Shown here: positions 47,417-56,229 of the stretch, in pieces
Position numbering within the stretch: the stretch's first letter is position 1
Layout of the letters: every line of letters starts with the position of its first letter
Source of the DNA: Lachnospiraceae bacterium
Lineage (GTDB): Bacteria > Bacillota > Clostridia > Lachnospirales > Lachnospiraceae
DNA length: 64,000 nucleotides
Direction: 5' to 3'
Assembly (NCBI GenBank): GCA_910574965.1
Contig: CAJTDB010000008.1
Location: forward strand, 113,526-177,525
Position numbers and translations under genes: made by a program
Notes under the pieces: model-generated
Database searches by the model: none
Told to the model about the DNA's origin: nothing
What the model saw: only the letters and a program-made list of their open reading frames with translations

Positions 47417-48204
47417 TTTCGGTTTTCTCCTATCCACTCCACAGCAAAATCTACCAATGCTCTTTGGCTCATCATGGAAAGAATACCATTTCCTAATGAT
47501 ACATGACGCACCTGGCCTGTCTGTTCAAATGCCTCTCCGATTACAGAAAAGTCCCCGCCATCTACAGCCAGTGTTTCGTAGTTTTTCCATACCCTCTGCC
47601 CGTCAACCCGTATGGCGCTGCTTTCGATCACTGTATGCTTGCCCGGATATTCAGCCCGTACATCCGCCAAATGCAGGGAAGTATTCTTGTCATAGCCAAC
47701 GCCGATCAACAATACATATCCATCGAGTTCATACAGCCTGCCAATAGGTGAACTGTCACCAAAAATATCAGACAGGTCATGATTTTCTGTCAAATATTCC
47801 GCATAATGCCCCCTTGCCGCTACTGACCTTGCAGGGTGATCGCTTCTAAGTGTCCCTGGCCACTGCCGGAACATTTCCGATACAGCCCCCATTGTATTTG
47901 TCGGCGTAACCATTTTATCATAAGCAGGTATATTTTCACGTATAACATCCCACCATTCTCCCGGCTCCTGCCAGTAAACCCCTGTCTTTGGATCTAAATT
48001 TTTCCATGACTGTGTTGGCATCATGATAGTGCCTTCTTCACCAACGCTCTCTAGTAACGCTTCAATAACCGACTGTGCGCCGCCACATACATATCCCAGA
48101 CTGCTCAGCGATGTATGTACCATAATCGCCTGCCCTTTTTTGACACCTGCTTCCTTAAAGGCAGTTTTAATATCATTAGGAATTACCAGTTTTCTCTTTT
48201 CCAT
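47413..48204 (-). CDS. AAC(3)-family aminoglycoside N-acetyltransferase-like protein
   Basis: A 263-residue enzyme of the antibiotic N-acetyltransferase (AAC(3)/YokD) family. Conserved features: MVHTSLSSLGYVCGGAQSVIEAL near 25-47, MPTQSW near 63, DHPARSVAARG near 124 and IGVGYDKNTSLHLAD near 165. These enzymes transfer acetyl from acetyl-CoA to the 3-amino group of aminoglycosides; some homologues act on other amines. ATG at 48204 follows GGAGG at 9 bp; the 27 upstream codons are not conserved. Coupled to the MATE gene. Confidence 0.9.
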   Translation of the reverse strand: MEKRKLVIPNDIKTAFKEAGVKKGQAIMVHTSLSSLGYVCGGAQSVIEALLESVGEEGTIMMPTQSWKNLDPKTGVYWQEPGEWWDVIRENIPAYDKMVTPTNTMGAVSEMFRQWPGTLRSDHPARSVAARGHYAEYLTENHDLSDIFGDSSPIGRLYELDGYVLLIGVGYDKNTSLHLADVRAEYPGKHTVIESSAIRVDGQRVWKNYETLAVDGGDFSVIGEAFEQTGQVRHVSLGNGILSMMSQRALVDFAVEWIGENRK

Positions 48205-48300
48205 CTTATTATTCCTCCAATCTACGTTAAAGCAGTTGTAATAATAATAAAATGAACTGTGACAAATTACAAAGGTTAAACGCATAACCCACGCTAAAAT

Positions 48301-49320
48301 TCAGTTGCACTTTTTGTGCAATTTTACATCATTCACTGTGTCGCGCTTGATCAGAGTTACAGGAAGCAATATGTTTTTCTCCCTGCATACTCCATCTTTT
48401 AACTGTTTTAGCATTTGAAGCGCCATAGCCGCCCTTTCACTGTAATCCTGTTTTATCGTAGTCAGCGGCGGTACAAACTTTTCACATTCCCTTACGTTAT
48501 CAAACCCGATTACCGACATATCTGCCGGTACAGACACCCCCACACTTTTCAGAAACTGGATAAAATCCATTGCATAATAATCAGATACTGCAAAAACTGC
48601 TGAATATTTTTTAATTTCCTCCAAATGTTCTCTGTAAAAAATAGTACGGGCTTCCTGCTCCAAAGGAATAACCATAAGCTCTGCTTCCGGAAGTTCACTT
48701 TTTAATCCCATAAACCTTTCCATATCCATGCAGATATTGTTATCCGATATGCAAAGCACATCCCTGTGCCCCCTGCTTTTCAGATAATGCCCAGCCTGCA
48801 CTCCACCGTCAAAATGGTTGACCTCAATATTCACAATATTTCCAGAACTTTCCATGTATCCATCGTAAACTACAAAAGGAATATGCATCTGTTCCCTCAG
48901 TTTCTTATAATCCTGTTCACAGAAACCAATCAACACCATGCCTTCCATGTTCCACATAGAAGCAAACTTAGGGATTTCACTCCATTTTCCGGTTACTTTG
49001 AGCATAAGGAATTTATCTGCCTTCTCCATCTCTTTTGCCAGTGCATTTACCGAAGCAGAAATAAACTGGTCTTCCAGCGTATGCCCCTCATATTTCTCAT
49101 GGTCATTGATAACCACCCCGACAATTTTAGAATCATTCTGTGCCAAAAGTATCCCTGCCATATTCGGAATATATTGTCGCTTTTCCAAAAGCTCCTGCAC
49201 ACGCTTGACCGTTTCGTCCGATATTTTCTTTGTTTTTCCATGAATCACATTAGATACAGTAGCAGTGCTCAAGCCTAATTCTTCAGCAATATCAGCAATC
49301 CTTATCCTTCCGTTTTCCAT
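48301..49320 (-). CDS. LacI-family transcriptional regulator
   Basis: A 339-residue repressor: N-terminal helix-turn-helix RIADIAEELGLSTATVSNVIHG and hinge helix (RVQELLEKRQYIPN), then a periplasmic-binding-type effector domain (VVINDHEKYE, NHFDGGVQAGHYLKSRGH, VIGFDNVRECEKFVPPLTTI). The start may be ATG 49320 or the ATG two codons upstream; GAGAGG lies before both. LacI control of an antibiotic-type acetyltransferase plus exporter is unusual and suggests a small sugar-like effector. Confidence 0.92.
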   Translation of the reverse strand: MENGRIRIADIAEELGLSTATVSNVIHGKTKKISDETVKRVQELLEKRQYIPNMAGILLAQNDSKIVGVVINDHEKYEGHTLEDQFISASVNALAKEMEKADKFLMLKVTGKWSEIPKFASMWNMEGMVLIGFCEQDYKKLREQMHIPFVVYDGYMESSGNIVNIEVNHFDGGVQAGHYLKSRGHRDVLCISDNNICMDMERFMGLKSELPEAELMVIPLEQEARTIFYREHLEEIKKYSAVFAVSDYYAMDFIQFLKSVGVSVPADMSVIGFDNVRECEKFVPPLTTIKQDYSERAAMALQMLKQLKDGVCREKNILLPVTLIKRDTVNDVKLHKKCN

Positions 49321-49746
49321 ACACATCAATCCTCTCTTTATGACTATAGGCACTATAATTTTCAGAAATATAAAATACCCTGTGACTTTTCAACACTGTA
49401 TATTTTTATCTTATTCTATCAGATAAGCACTCTCCATATTTAATTCCTTTAACAAACAAGAATTTTATTTGTAGCCACAATATATACAAACTTCTTAATC
49501 AACAAAACCTACATCATGGAATTGTGCATAACTAGCTATTTCACTATGCGTGCTCCGGCGGAATCCCTATTAACCATTCTTCCATTTTATTATAAGTAAA
49601 AAAATCTTTGTCTACAAGGGAAAAGCCCTACTAATTGCAGAGTGGATCTATACTATAAAAGTAGATACAACTCTACACTATCTGTTACAATAAACTACAC
49701 ACAAAAAAGGAGGTCTCTTATAAAATTTATACTTTTTTGTGTCTAC
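49321..49746. other. AT-rich boundary between LacI operon and immunity array
   Basis: Holds TGCATAAC-TAGCTATT (49525-49540), the third copy of the recurrent motif, and an 11 bp inverted repeat ACACAAAAAAG/CTTTTTTGTGT (49699-49709, 49732-49742) that could end the array transcript. No gene is supportable. Confidence 0.45.
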
Positions 49747-50208
49747 TTACTTGACTATACTCCAACAGCCATCTACATGATCCAATTCTCCAATCGGATA
49801 AGATTTTGTAATGTCAATTCCATGTTCAACCAGAAATTGAACGACATTATAATACCCTCCATAGATTGCTCCAAATAAAGGATTTTTTGCCGCCTCGCTT
49901 ACATCAAATTCCGTTCCATGATTATATAAAAATTCAACCATTTCAATCTGGCCGTTTTCCGCCGCACTTCTTATAGGATTGCCGCCGGATATATCTCCGT
50001 TCCTGTTCACATCTATTCCGCAGTCAATAAGGTAACTCGCAATATCGATTCTACCATATGAGGCAGCAATATGCAGCCATGAACCAAATACTGTATTTAC
50101 CGTCAATAAGCCGCCGTTACTCTTGAGCAACTCTTTCACCACATCTAAATTTCCGTTTTTAATGGCATTTCTCATTGTTTTTACAATTTTACTTTGTTCG
50201 TTATCCAT
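49747..50208 (-). CDS. ankyrin-repeat protein, putative immunity protein
   Basis: A 153-residue protein of four ankyrin-like repeats: NAIKNGNLDVVKELLKSNGG, WLHIAASYGRIDIASYLIDCG, PIRSAAENGQIEMVEFLYNHG and GAIYGGYYNVVQFLVEHG. Ankyrin proteins are common in polymorphic-toxin immunity clusters. The N-terminus MDNEQSKIVK is shared with the Cys-rich protein at 56230. The ATG at 50208 has no strong ribosome binding site. Last gene of the array. Confidence 0.85.
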   Translation of the reverse strand: MDNEQSKIVKTMRNAIKNGNLDVVKELLKSNGGLLTVNTVFGSWLHIAASYGRIDIASYLIDCGIDVNRNGDISGGNPIRSAAENGQIEMVEFLYNHGTEFDVSEAAKNPLFGAIYGGYYNVVQFLVEHGIDITKSYPIGELDHVDGCWSIVK

Positions 50209-50252
50209 CGTTTCTGTCTCCGCAGTCTCCAAAACACACTGTCCATTTATTG

Positions 50253-50463
50253 CTATTTCTTAACAATTTCTAAAATTCTTCTAATCTCCGGCAAGTACTT
50301 ATTGGAAATATCTCTGTAAACTTTATCTCTTGGTCCATCCAGCTGCCCTTTCCTCCTTTCCGGCATCCTGGCAAGTTCTTCTTCAATCTCCCATCATTTT
50401 TGCAGTCAATATGTCATATTCCTTCCGTTTCTCTTCACTCAATTCTTCTCTTAACATATTCAT
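50253..50463 (-). pseudogene. frameshifted small gene within the immunity array
   Basis: Starts MNMLREELSEEKRKEYDILT behind GAGGG, then a shift near 50390. The other frame continues IEEELARMPERRKGQLDGPR then DKVYRDISNKYLPEIRRILE and IVKK. The joined product would be about 70 residues, charged and helical. Function unknown. The two halves fit one protein, so this is a broken gene rather than noise. The remaining 50464-50576 is short spacer. Confidence 0.55.
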
Positions 50464-50576
50464 AATCCCTCAAAGCAGACCTTCCTTTATGGCGCTTCAG
50501 CCAGCCATGCCGCTCTCGGATATAGTTCTTCTTTTGCTGTTTGTCATTCCTGTCCTCCATATCTGATGATAAGCTA

Positions 50577-51104
50577 TTATTCCTCCCAGTTGTCTGGAAT
50601 ATTGTCAATTATTCCGTAACTTCGCATGAAAAATTTATTCTCTTTATATTCAAAAACAACGTCAAACTCTGAATTTTCTGTGGTACACCAATAATTGAAG
50701 CTGATCTGGTTTTTTTCTTCCATATAAATATAAGCTAAAATAAAATCAGATTTCTCTTCCTGTGGTGCAGGATTATCTTCCATACTTTGAGAATAATCAA
50801 TCCGATACGTGCCTGTGGGACTTGGGAGGCTTACATAACCACGCCCATTTTTTTTAATTCTTTTTTTCCGGTGAAACCGCTGTACAGCATTGTCTAATTC
50901 ACAGATTTGAGTCGCCAAAAACACGATAAACGGCTTCACTTCATCAAAGGAAGCGTAACAGCTCTCCAAATCCACTGCAATGTCATAATCATTCTCATTA
51001 GAAATATAGACGCTCTCATCCTCTGTGACCTGCAATAAATCCGGATCTGTTATAAATTTGGATAGATCTCCATAGCGGTTGAAGTTTGCGCAACGTTCAT
51101 ACAT
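50577..51104 (-). CDS. uncharacterised acidic protein of the immunity array
   Basis: A 175-residue soluble acidic protein starting MYERCANFNRYGDLSKFITD. It has DYDIAVDLESCYASFDEVKP near 40, and FILAYIYMEEKNQISFNYW near 120, an alternating alpha/beta pattern. I do not recognise the family. The start at 51104 (AAAGGAAAG upstream) is chosen; a TTG 26 codons earlier at 51182 is possible. Position in the array suggests an immunity protein. Confidence 0.65.
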   Translation of the reverse strand: MYERCANFNRYGDLSKFITDPDLLQVTEDESVYISNENDYDIAVDLESCYASFDEVKPFIVFLATQICELDNAVQRFHRKKRIKKNGRGYVSLPSPTGTYRIDYSQSMEDNPAPQEEKSDFILAYIYMEEKNQISFNYWCTTENSEFDVVFEYKENKFFMRSYGIIDNIPDNWEE

Positions 51105-51194
51105 ATCACCGCTTTCCTTTCCATTTTTTTCATTCTCAAACGAGCTTAGGTATGAAAAAAAATTCGGGAATACACCAAGCAACGACCTTACCTG

Positions 51195-51935
51195 TTACCA
51201 CAATTTATCGTCATTACAAGAAAAATCAATAGAATATCCATCACATACACTTATTTCAAAAGCATAACTTGCACTATAACAGATGAAATGTGCCTTGTCA
51301 CTGAACCATGCTTTTTTAATGCCATAAGATTCCGCCATCTGATTGATAAAAGCCATACGTTCTTCCACTGTATCCCCACAATACGGACATGTCCTGCAAT
51401 CTTCTATCCTTTTTTTCTCATTGTCACTGCAGACAGACTCACGTTCAAAATCACTATATGTAAATTTTCTCTGGTACATATCAAACGCCTTTCGGAACAG
51501 ATATTTTTCAAAGCTTTCTGTAACATAGACGCCTTCCCGGTCTGTGACCATTGGATTATCATCCGCAGCAGATAATTTCATATAAAAACCGGCATCTGCC
51601 CAATGATCAGAAAACAGAAAAAAACCTTTTTCTAATTCTTTTCTGAAATAAGAGTCCTTGTCAGACAGAAATTTTAAAACCGTACCAATATCTACCTCAC
51701 AGTCATCCCATTCATTCTCCAGCAAGCCGCCGTCATTCTGCCCCATTCTTCTTAAATAATAGAGGTAGGCAGCCGGTATCGTACAGTTGTATTCCGCCAA
51801 AATATCCTGTAACTGCTGAATCTGTTCTTCTGTTGCAGGTACGCAGCGCGTTACCCATTCCGGGTCAAAACCGGATATGCTGCTGCATAACCGCTCCATC
51901 AGGATATCCAGTGTTCCTTCCTGAAATTCTGCCAT
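51195..51935 (-). CDS. SMI1/KNR4 (SUKH)-family protein, putative immunity protein
   Basis: A 246-residue protein with SUKH hallmarks: WVTRCVPATEEQIQQLQDILAEYNCTIPAAYLYYLRRMGQNDGGLL in the first 75 residues, then a beta domain (DCEVDIGTVLKFLSD, FFLFSDHWADAGFYMKLSAAD, VTDREGVYVTESFEKYL). The C-terminal 90 residues contain a CPYCGDTVEER zinc-like motif. SUKH proteins are immunity proteins to several nuclease toxins. Confidence 0.85.
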   Translation of the reverse strand: MAEFQEGTLDILMERLCSSISGFDPEWVTRCVPATEEQIQQLQDILAEYNCTIPAAYLYYLRRMGQNDGGLLENEWDDCEVDIGTVLKFLSDKDSYFRKELEKGFFLFSDHWADAGFYMKLSAADDNPMVTDREGVYVTESFEKYLFRKAFDMYQRKFTYSDFERESVCSDNEKKRIEDCRTCPYCGDTVEERMAFINQMAESYGIKKAWFSDKAHFICYSASYAFEISVCDGYSIDFSCNDDKLW

Positions 51936-52021
51936 ATCAAATCCTCCTATTGCTTTTTATATGAGCCATCATGTCCCCATCTTGATATATGGAAGTCCAT
52001 GCGCCCGCCCGACAAAGTTCT

Positions 52022-52492
52022 TCAAGCGAAATCCTCTTTATGCTTCTCCAATATGTCCACATAAAAATCCCAAACCACCTGCTCATGAGTTTCAATCCAG
52101 TCATCCGGCAAAAGGTCAATTTTATCCTCCGGATATTGATACTGCTCACAATCTGCCGCCGCCAAACCATAGGGCTCTGCAATTTCGTCATATCCGTTTT
52201 CCCGCAAAAATGCTGCCACTCGGGTAATTGTTACGTAGTCGGAATCTCCATACTCATTGCTGTAATAAGTCTCTGCCCCCTCGTGCAGGGTCTGAAACTG
52301 CCAGCTGAAAACCTGCATAAATGCCTCCGCCCAAGGCGGCATGGAATCCTCATATTTTTCCACCACATAGTCAAAAAAGTCGCCCAGAACATCGCGGTCC
52401 TCATCCACCGTTCCACACCCACCATAGGCGTTTCCTGTTTCTCCCCGATTCTGTATCCGCCTTAAGCCGCTATACAATTCTCTGATATCCAT
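52022..52492 (-). CDS. DMP19/DUF4375-like putative immunity protein
   Basis: A 156-residue acidic protein. The pattern SWQFQTLHEGAETYYSNEYGDSDYVTITRVAAFLRENGYDEI near 65-105 resembles DMP19 (DUF4375), in which a NGG-F-YF-N motif precedes a helical repeat; the motif here is altered. Rest: two long helices. Assignment is tentative. Confidence 0.6.
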   Translation of the reverse strand: MDIRELYSGLRRIQNRGETGNAYGGCGTVDEDRDVLGDFFDYVVEKYEDSMPPWAEAFMQVFSWQFQTLHEGAETYYSNEYGDSDYVTITRVAAFLRENGYDEIAEPYGLAAADCEQYQYPEDKIDLLPDDWIETHEQVVWDFYVDILEKHKEDFA

Positions 52493-52609
52493 TCATCATT
52501 TCCTCCCATTCCGCTTTTTTTACATCATTTTTTCGCAAATATGGTTCAATCTTGTATCTGCCTAAGTTGTTTTGCAAACGCTCTAGGTCTTCTCCAAAAA
52601 CAAATTTAC

Positions 52610-53188
52610 TTACATCCCGGCGCCGAATTCCTCGATTATGGTGCTCCAAAACCCTTCCACATCCGCAATCGCAGTAGGGTCAATGTCCATAACCACTTGC
52701 CGCAAAAACTGTTCTGCATTTTTACGACATTCCTCAAATTCCTCCTCCAACATCTGTTGCCACAAAACCTGTTCTTCCCTTTCACAGTGCTCCTCGAATC
52801 CCTCACAATCGGCTTTCTCGGGGTAAGGTGTCGTTTCAACGGCTTCTTGGTATGCTTCCATAATCATCTTAAATTTAGGGAAACTCGCAGTACAATAATC
52901 GACCAGACAATACCCATCCAGATCGCCAACATAAACACGGCCATCCTCCAACACCATCAAAAACATTCCGCCGTCCGGCCACCGGTCTTCTGCCACGGCG
53001 ACAAAAGAGAGACCATTGTCCAGTGTTCCGCCCCAGAGTGCATCCGGGGATAAAAATGTAAATTCCCCTACCATTGTTCCTGGTGCCGGAAGAAATTCCC
53101 TGACCATTTGAATAATTGGTTTCCACTTTTTTTTACCCAATCCTGCAGCCCTCCTTATTTTTCGTTTTACAGATGCAGTACGCATCAC
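52610..53188 (-). CDS. putative immunity protein, SUKH-like fold
   Basis: A 192-residue protein: basic N-terminus (RKIRRAAGLGKKKWK), then a beta core LWGGTLDNGLSFVAVAEDRWPDGGMF-MVLEDGRVYVGDLDGY and an acidic helical C-terminus. The core resembles the SUKH domain pattern but the match is by eye only. It overlaps the small lipoprotein-like frame at 53133-53372 by 56 bp. Confidence 0.6.
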   Translation of the reverse strand: MMRTASVKRKIRRAAGLGKKKWKPIIQMVREFLPAPGTMVGEFTFLSPDALWGGTLDNGLSFVAVAEDRWPDGGMFLMVLEDGRVYVGDLDGYCLVDYCTASFPKFKMIMEAYQEAVETTPYPEKADCEGFEEHCEREEQVLWQQMLEEEFEECRKNAEQFLRQVVMDIDPTAIADVEGFWSTIIEEFGAGM

Positions 53189-53372
53189 CGCCTTTCATCC
53201 GGGTGATTCCTGCACAGGTATCAAGATTGACCTTATCACGCTTACGGCACTCCCTTATCCTTTTCAGTAAATGTGAGCCGCCTGACGCCTCGGCTTTTCC
53301 GCCGCAGGAAGCGCTGCACAGAACCACAACAGCTGACAGAATGCCAGACAAGATTTTTTTCTGCTCCATCAT
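53133..53372 (-). CDS. small lipoprotein-like frame, possibly a fragment
   Basis: A 79-residue frame with a signal peptide (ILSGILSAVVVLCSASC, a weak lipobox) and a Cys-rich tail KRIRECRKRDKVNLDTCAGI. It lies 2 bp after the stop of the gene at 53375 and overlaps the next by 56 bp. It may be the 5' end of a gene lost by rearrangement. Confidence 0.4.
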   Translation of the reverse strand: MMEQKKILSGILSAVVVLCSASCGGKAEASGGSHLLKRIRECRKRDKVNLDTCAGITRMKGGDAYCICKTKNKEGCRIG

Positions 53373-53374
53373 TC

Positions 53375-54091
53375 TTAGTCAAACCAGCAGCAAAGCTGCT
53401 TCAGCCGCATCAGGTCGTCTATGCCTTCCAGGGAAACAAATCTGCTTTCTACCACTTCCAGCACCCGCAACAGGTGCATCGCTCTTAAGAAAGTCATATC
53501 CTGATATTCCGCGCTAAAAAGCCGTAGCGCCTCCAGCCCGGTAAACAGGCCGATATCCTGCTGAATGCCACGGTTTGTCCGCCGCTGCCATTCCTCGTAA
53601 GCATCGAAGTCGCCAAATTCCTCCCGATATGTCTGGCACAGGATGGTTTTCTCGAAAGATTCCCATTCATCCGCAGAATTGTCCCAATCTTCTTCATCAT
53701 ATTCTTCCTCGTATGCTCCCTCATATTGCTCTTTAAATTCTTTCCAGACAGTATATGGCGGAAGCTTAAAAAAACGCTCCCCTGTATTGGATTTTTTGTA
53801 ATGCCAGGGTTTTTCCTTCGCATAGTCTATGTAAAGCCGGATGTATCTGCCAGTCACAACAGTTTCGCCGTCCGGCTCCCACTCTTCCCCGCCGTCTGTG
53901 GTATAGAAGGGGTCCGGCGGCGCTGACGTGCTCAATTCAATCGTGTAGAGGCCGCCAAAGTTACAGTCACCGATACGCATATACCTGATTCTCTCCATAT
54001 CGCTTTCGTAAATGTCCTCTTTCTGCAGAAACTTCTTTACCGCGTCCCCAATCCATTTCTGTGTAAATTCAATCTTCTTTTCCTCTTTCAT
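53375..54091 (-). CDS. LRR-like acidic immunity-array protein (copy 1)
   Basis: A 238-residue acidic protein. It opens MKEEKKIEFTQKWIGDAVKKFLQKEDI and ends with leucine-rich turns LEALRLFSAEYQDMTFLRAM, LLRVLEVVESRFVSLEGIDD and LMRLKQLCCWF. Close paralogue of the protein at 54795 (same length class, most of both ends identical). The divergent part is the middle, YAKEKPWHYKKSNTGERFF and the Glu/Asp linker. No known family. Confidence 0.75.
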   Translation of the reverse strand: MKEEKKIEFTQKWIGDAVKKFLQKEDIYESDMERIRYMRIGDCNFGGLYTIELSTSAPPDPFYTTDGGEEWEPDGETVVTGRYIRLYIDYAKEKPWHYKKSNTGERFFKLPPYTVWKEFKEQYEGAYEEEYDEEDWDNSADEWESFEKTILCQTYREEFGDFDAYEEWQRRTNRGIQQDIGLFTGLEALRLFSAEYQDMTFLRAMHLLRVLEVVESRFVSLEGIDDLMRLKQLCCWFD

Positions 54092-54187
54092 TTCTTCCTT
54101 CTTGTGTCCTACTATAACCAATTGATAAAATGCTATGATTCATAATTCCCACTCCAAAGTATGGAGCTGTTCAGTTCTTAAACCGTT

Positions 54188-54733
54188 TTAATAAGAGTTC
54201 CATATCCTGAATTCCCATTCATATGCCAACGGATTCTCATAAAAATGCCTTAAATCTTTTTCATCAGGAATATATTCCTTATATAAAAAACAGGCATCCA
54301 AAACTTTATTTTCATCGTTGATTTCATCAAGCGTTGCAATCAGGTCATGCAGTTTATGCGCATTCAGCAGATTCGCTTTTTCATATGCGTTTCTATCGTG
54401 CGGGGGCATCCATCCCGTCTCAAGCGTCAGATTCCGAAAGGATTTGTCCTCCGGAAAACAGCAGCAATTTACCACATGCGCATAAACGGCACGCAGCGCT
54501 GATGGCGGAATGGGGATAAACAGATCGGAATCTGTATAATCTGCTCCTCCATGGCTGCCGCATATTTCAATCATCCTGATTCTCACATCACATTCCGGGC
54601 TTCCGCACCACCAGCATATGTCAAAAAAACCTGTATCATCCTCTGTGCCGTAATCATCGCTATCGCCGCGGGAGATAACCCGTCCTGTTCTCTTTTCCCT
54701 GATTCTTGCCTGAATATACAGATCATGTCCCAA
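54188..54733 (-). CDS. uncharacterised immunity-array protein
   Basis: A 181-residue protein starting MGHDLYIQARIREKRTGRVI. It has CWWCGSPECDVRIRMI near 40, a metal- or disulfide-type Cys cluster, and a helical C-terminal half (LLNAHKLHDLIATLDEIND, FLYKEYIPDEKDLRHF). The MGHDLYI opening recalls small phage/immunity proteins. Lies between the two LRR-like paralogues. Confidence 0.65.
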   Translation of the reverse strand: MGHDLYIQARIREKRTGRVISRGDSDDYGTEDDTGFFDICWWCGSPECDVRIRMIEICGSHGGADYTDSDLFIPIPPSALRAVYAHVVNCCCFPEDKSFRNLTLETGWMPPHDRNAYEKANLLNAHKLHDLIATLDEINDENKVLDACFLYKEYIPDEKDLRHFYENPLAYEWEFRIWNSY

Positions 54734-54794
54734 ATCTATTTCTCCTCCCGGCTTTTGTTTATAACCACCTGCTTCCTATACTGTTCCATCATTT

Positions 54795-55523
54795 CTAATC
54801 CAGCCAGCAGCAAAGCTGTTTCAACCGCGCCAGGTCGTCTATGCCTTCCAAGGAAACAAATCTGCTTTCTACCACTTCCAACACCCGCAGCAGGGGCATC
54901 GCTCTTAAGAAAGTCATATCCTGATATTCCGCGCTGTAAAGCCGCAGCACCTCCAGCCCGGTAAACAAGCCGATATCCTGCTGAATGCCCCGATCTGTCC
55001 GCCGCTGCCATTCCTCGTAAGCATCGTCGTCGCTAAATTTCTCTCGATATGTCTCGCACAGGATGGTTTTCTCGAAAGATTCCCATTTCTTCTTAGGACT
55101 TTCCCAATCCTCTGCTTCTTCCTCTTCATCATCTTCTTCCTCTTCCGCTTTTTCATATTGCTCTTTAAATTCTTTCCATATATCATATGGCGGAAGCTGA
55201 AAAAAACGCTCCCCTGTATCCGAATCTATGTAATCGAAGGGATCTTCCTTCGCATAGTCTATGTAAAGCTGGATGAATGTGCTAGTCACATTAGCTCCGC
55301 CGCCCGTTGCCCACTCGTCTCCGCCATCTGTGGTGCAGAAGGGTTCCGGCGGCGTTGCCGTACTTATTTCAATCGTGTATTCGCCGCCAAAGTCGCAATC
55401 ACCGATACGCATATACCTGATTCTCTCCATGTCGCTTTCGCAAATATCCTCTTTCTGCAGGAACTTTTTTACTGCGTCCCCAATCCATTTCTGTGTAAAT
55501 TCAATTTTCTTTTCCTCATTCAT
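54795..55523 (-). CDS. LRR-like acidic immunity-array protein (copy 2)
   Basis: A 242-residue protein opening MNEEKKIEFTQKWIGDAVKKFLQKEDI, and ending LEVLRLYSAEYQDMTFLRAM, LLRVLEVVESRFVSLEGIDD and LARLKQLCCWL. Start ATG 55523 follows GGAGG at 7 bp. It differs from copy 1 mainly in the middle and in the longer Glu/Asp linker. Duplication followed by divergence is the simplest explanation. Confidence 0.75.
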   Translation of the reverse strand: MNEEKKIEFTQKWIGDAVKKFLQKEDICESDMERIRYMRIGDCDFGGEYTIEISTATPPEPFCTTDGGDEWATGGGANVTSTFIQLYIDYAKEDPFDYIDSDTGERFFQLPPYDIWKEFKEQYEKAEEEEDDEEEEAEDWESPKKKWESFEKTILCETYREKFSDDDAYEEWQRRTDRGIQQDIGLFTGLEVLRLYSAEYQDMTFLRAMPLLRVLEVVESRFVSLEGIDDLARLKQLCCWLD

Positions 55524-55525
55524 TT

Positions 55526-56176
55526 CTATACCTCCAGTATAAATTCCAGACAATCTTCATTATAAATGTCCTTTGTGCAGACAAGCCGCAGAAAATCATA
55601 AAAATCTTTGCACAATATACAGCTGGACAAATAATCGCGGACTTCTTCATAATCAGACACGTCTACACCATCGACAATGCTCATATCATAGACAGCTTCA
55701 TGGTAAATATGAACCACTTCCCCTGTCACCAAGTCCAGAAAAACAAAATATCCCTCAAAGTTACCAATTTTAAGAAATCCCGCATCCAGAAACGAATCAT
55801 CCGTCGCTCCTAAAGGCATATCGTATTCCTGCACGGAGGACAAAAATTCTTTAACGTCACCGCCTAAAGCAGTATACCATTCCATTTCCAGTGTCACAAA
55901 CAGGTCGTCTTCCTGTTCCGTTTCATAACAGCAGGCATAGTCGCCGCAAAAAGATGCCGATACCATGATACATTTTGGCAACTGATAACTCTGTAAAAAA
56001 TCAATATAAGGTTTCGGAAGCTCATAGCCCAATTCTGTTTCTATCATCTTAATATCTGTTTCTGTAAACTCAGCTTTTTGCAACGGCTTAGAAAATAAAT
56101 CGCGATAGTTTTCCTGAAGTCTGTCTAAGTACGTAACCGCCTTTCCATTCGTTTCTTTCTCTCTGTTGATAAGCAT
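55526..56176 (-). CDS. SMI1/KNR4 (SUKH)-family protein, putative immunity protein
   Basis: A 216-residue protein with SUKH features: FTETDIKMIETELGYELPKPYIDFLQSYQLPKCI near 37-70, DDLFVTLEMEWYTAL near 90, and a GNFEGYFVFLDLVTGEVVHIYHEAV core near 140. Starts 2 bp downstream-side of the LRR-like gene; both are in the one transcript. Confidence 0.85.
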   Translation of the reverse strand: MLINREKETNGKAVTYLDRLQENYRDLFSKPLQKAEFTETDIKMIETELGYELPKPYIDFLQSYQLPKCIMVSASFCGDYACCYETEQEDDLFVTLEMEWYTALGGDVKEFLSSVQEYDMPLGATDDSFLDAGFLKIGNFEGYFVFLDLVTGEVVHIYHEAVYDMSIVDGVDVSDYEEVRDYLSSCILCKDFYDFLRLVCTKDIYNEDCLEFILEV

Positions 56177-56229
56177 TTTACCACTCCTCTTTCCTTAAAA
56201 ATTCATTCCCTCCGGAACTGATTGCTTCG

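Noticed and set aside
49642..49878. 78-codon plus-strand frame antisense to the ankyrin gene
   Set aside because: No ribosome binding site and the opposite strand encodes clear ankyrin repeats.
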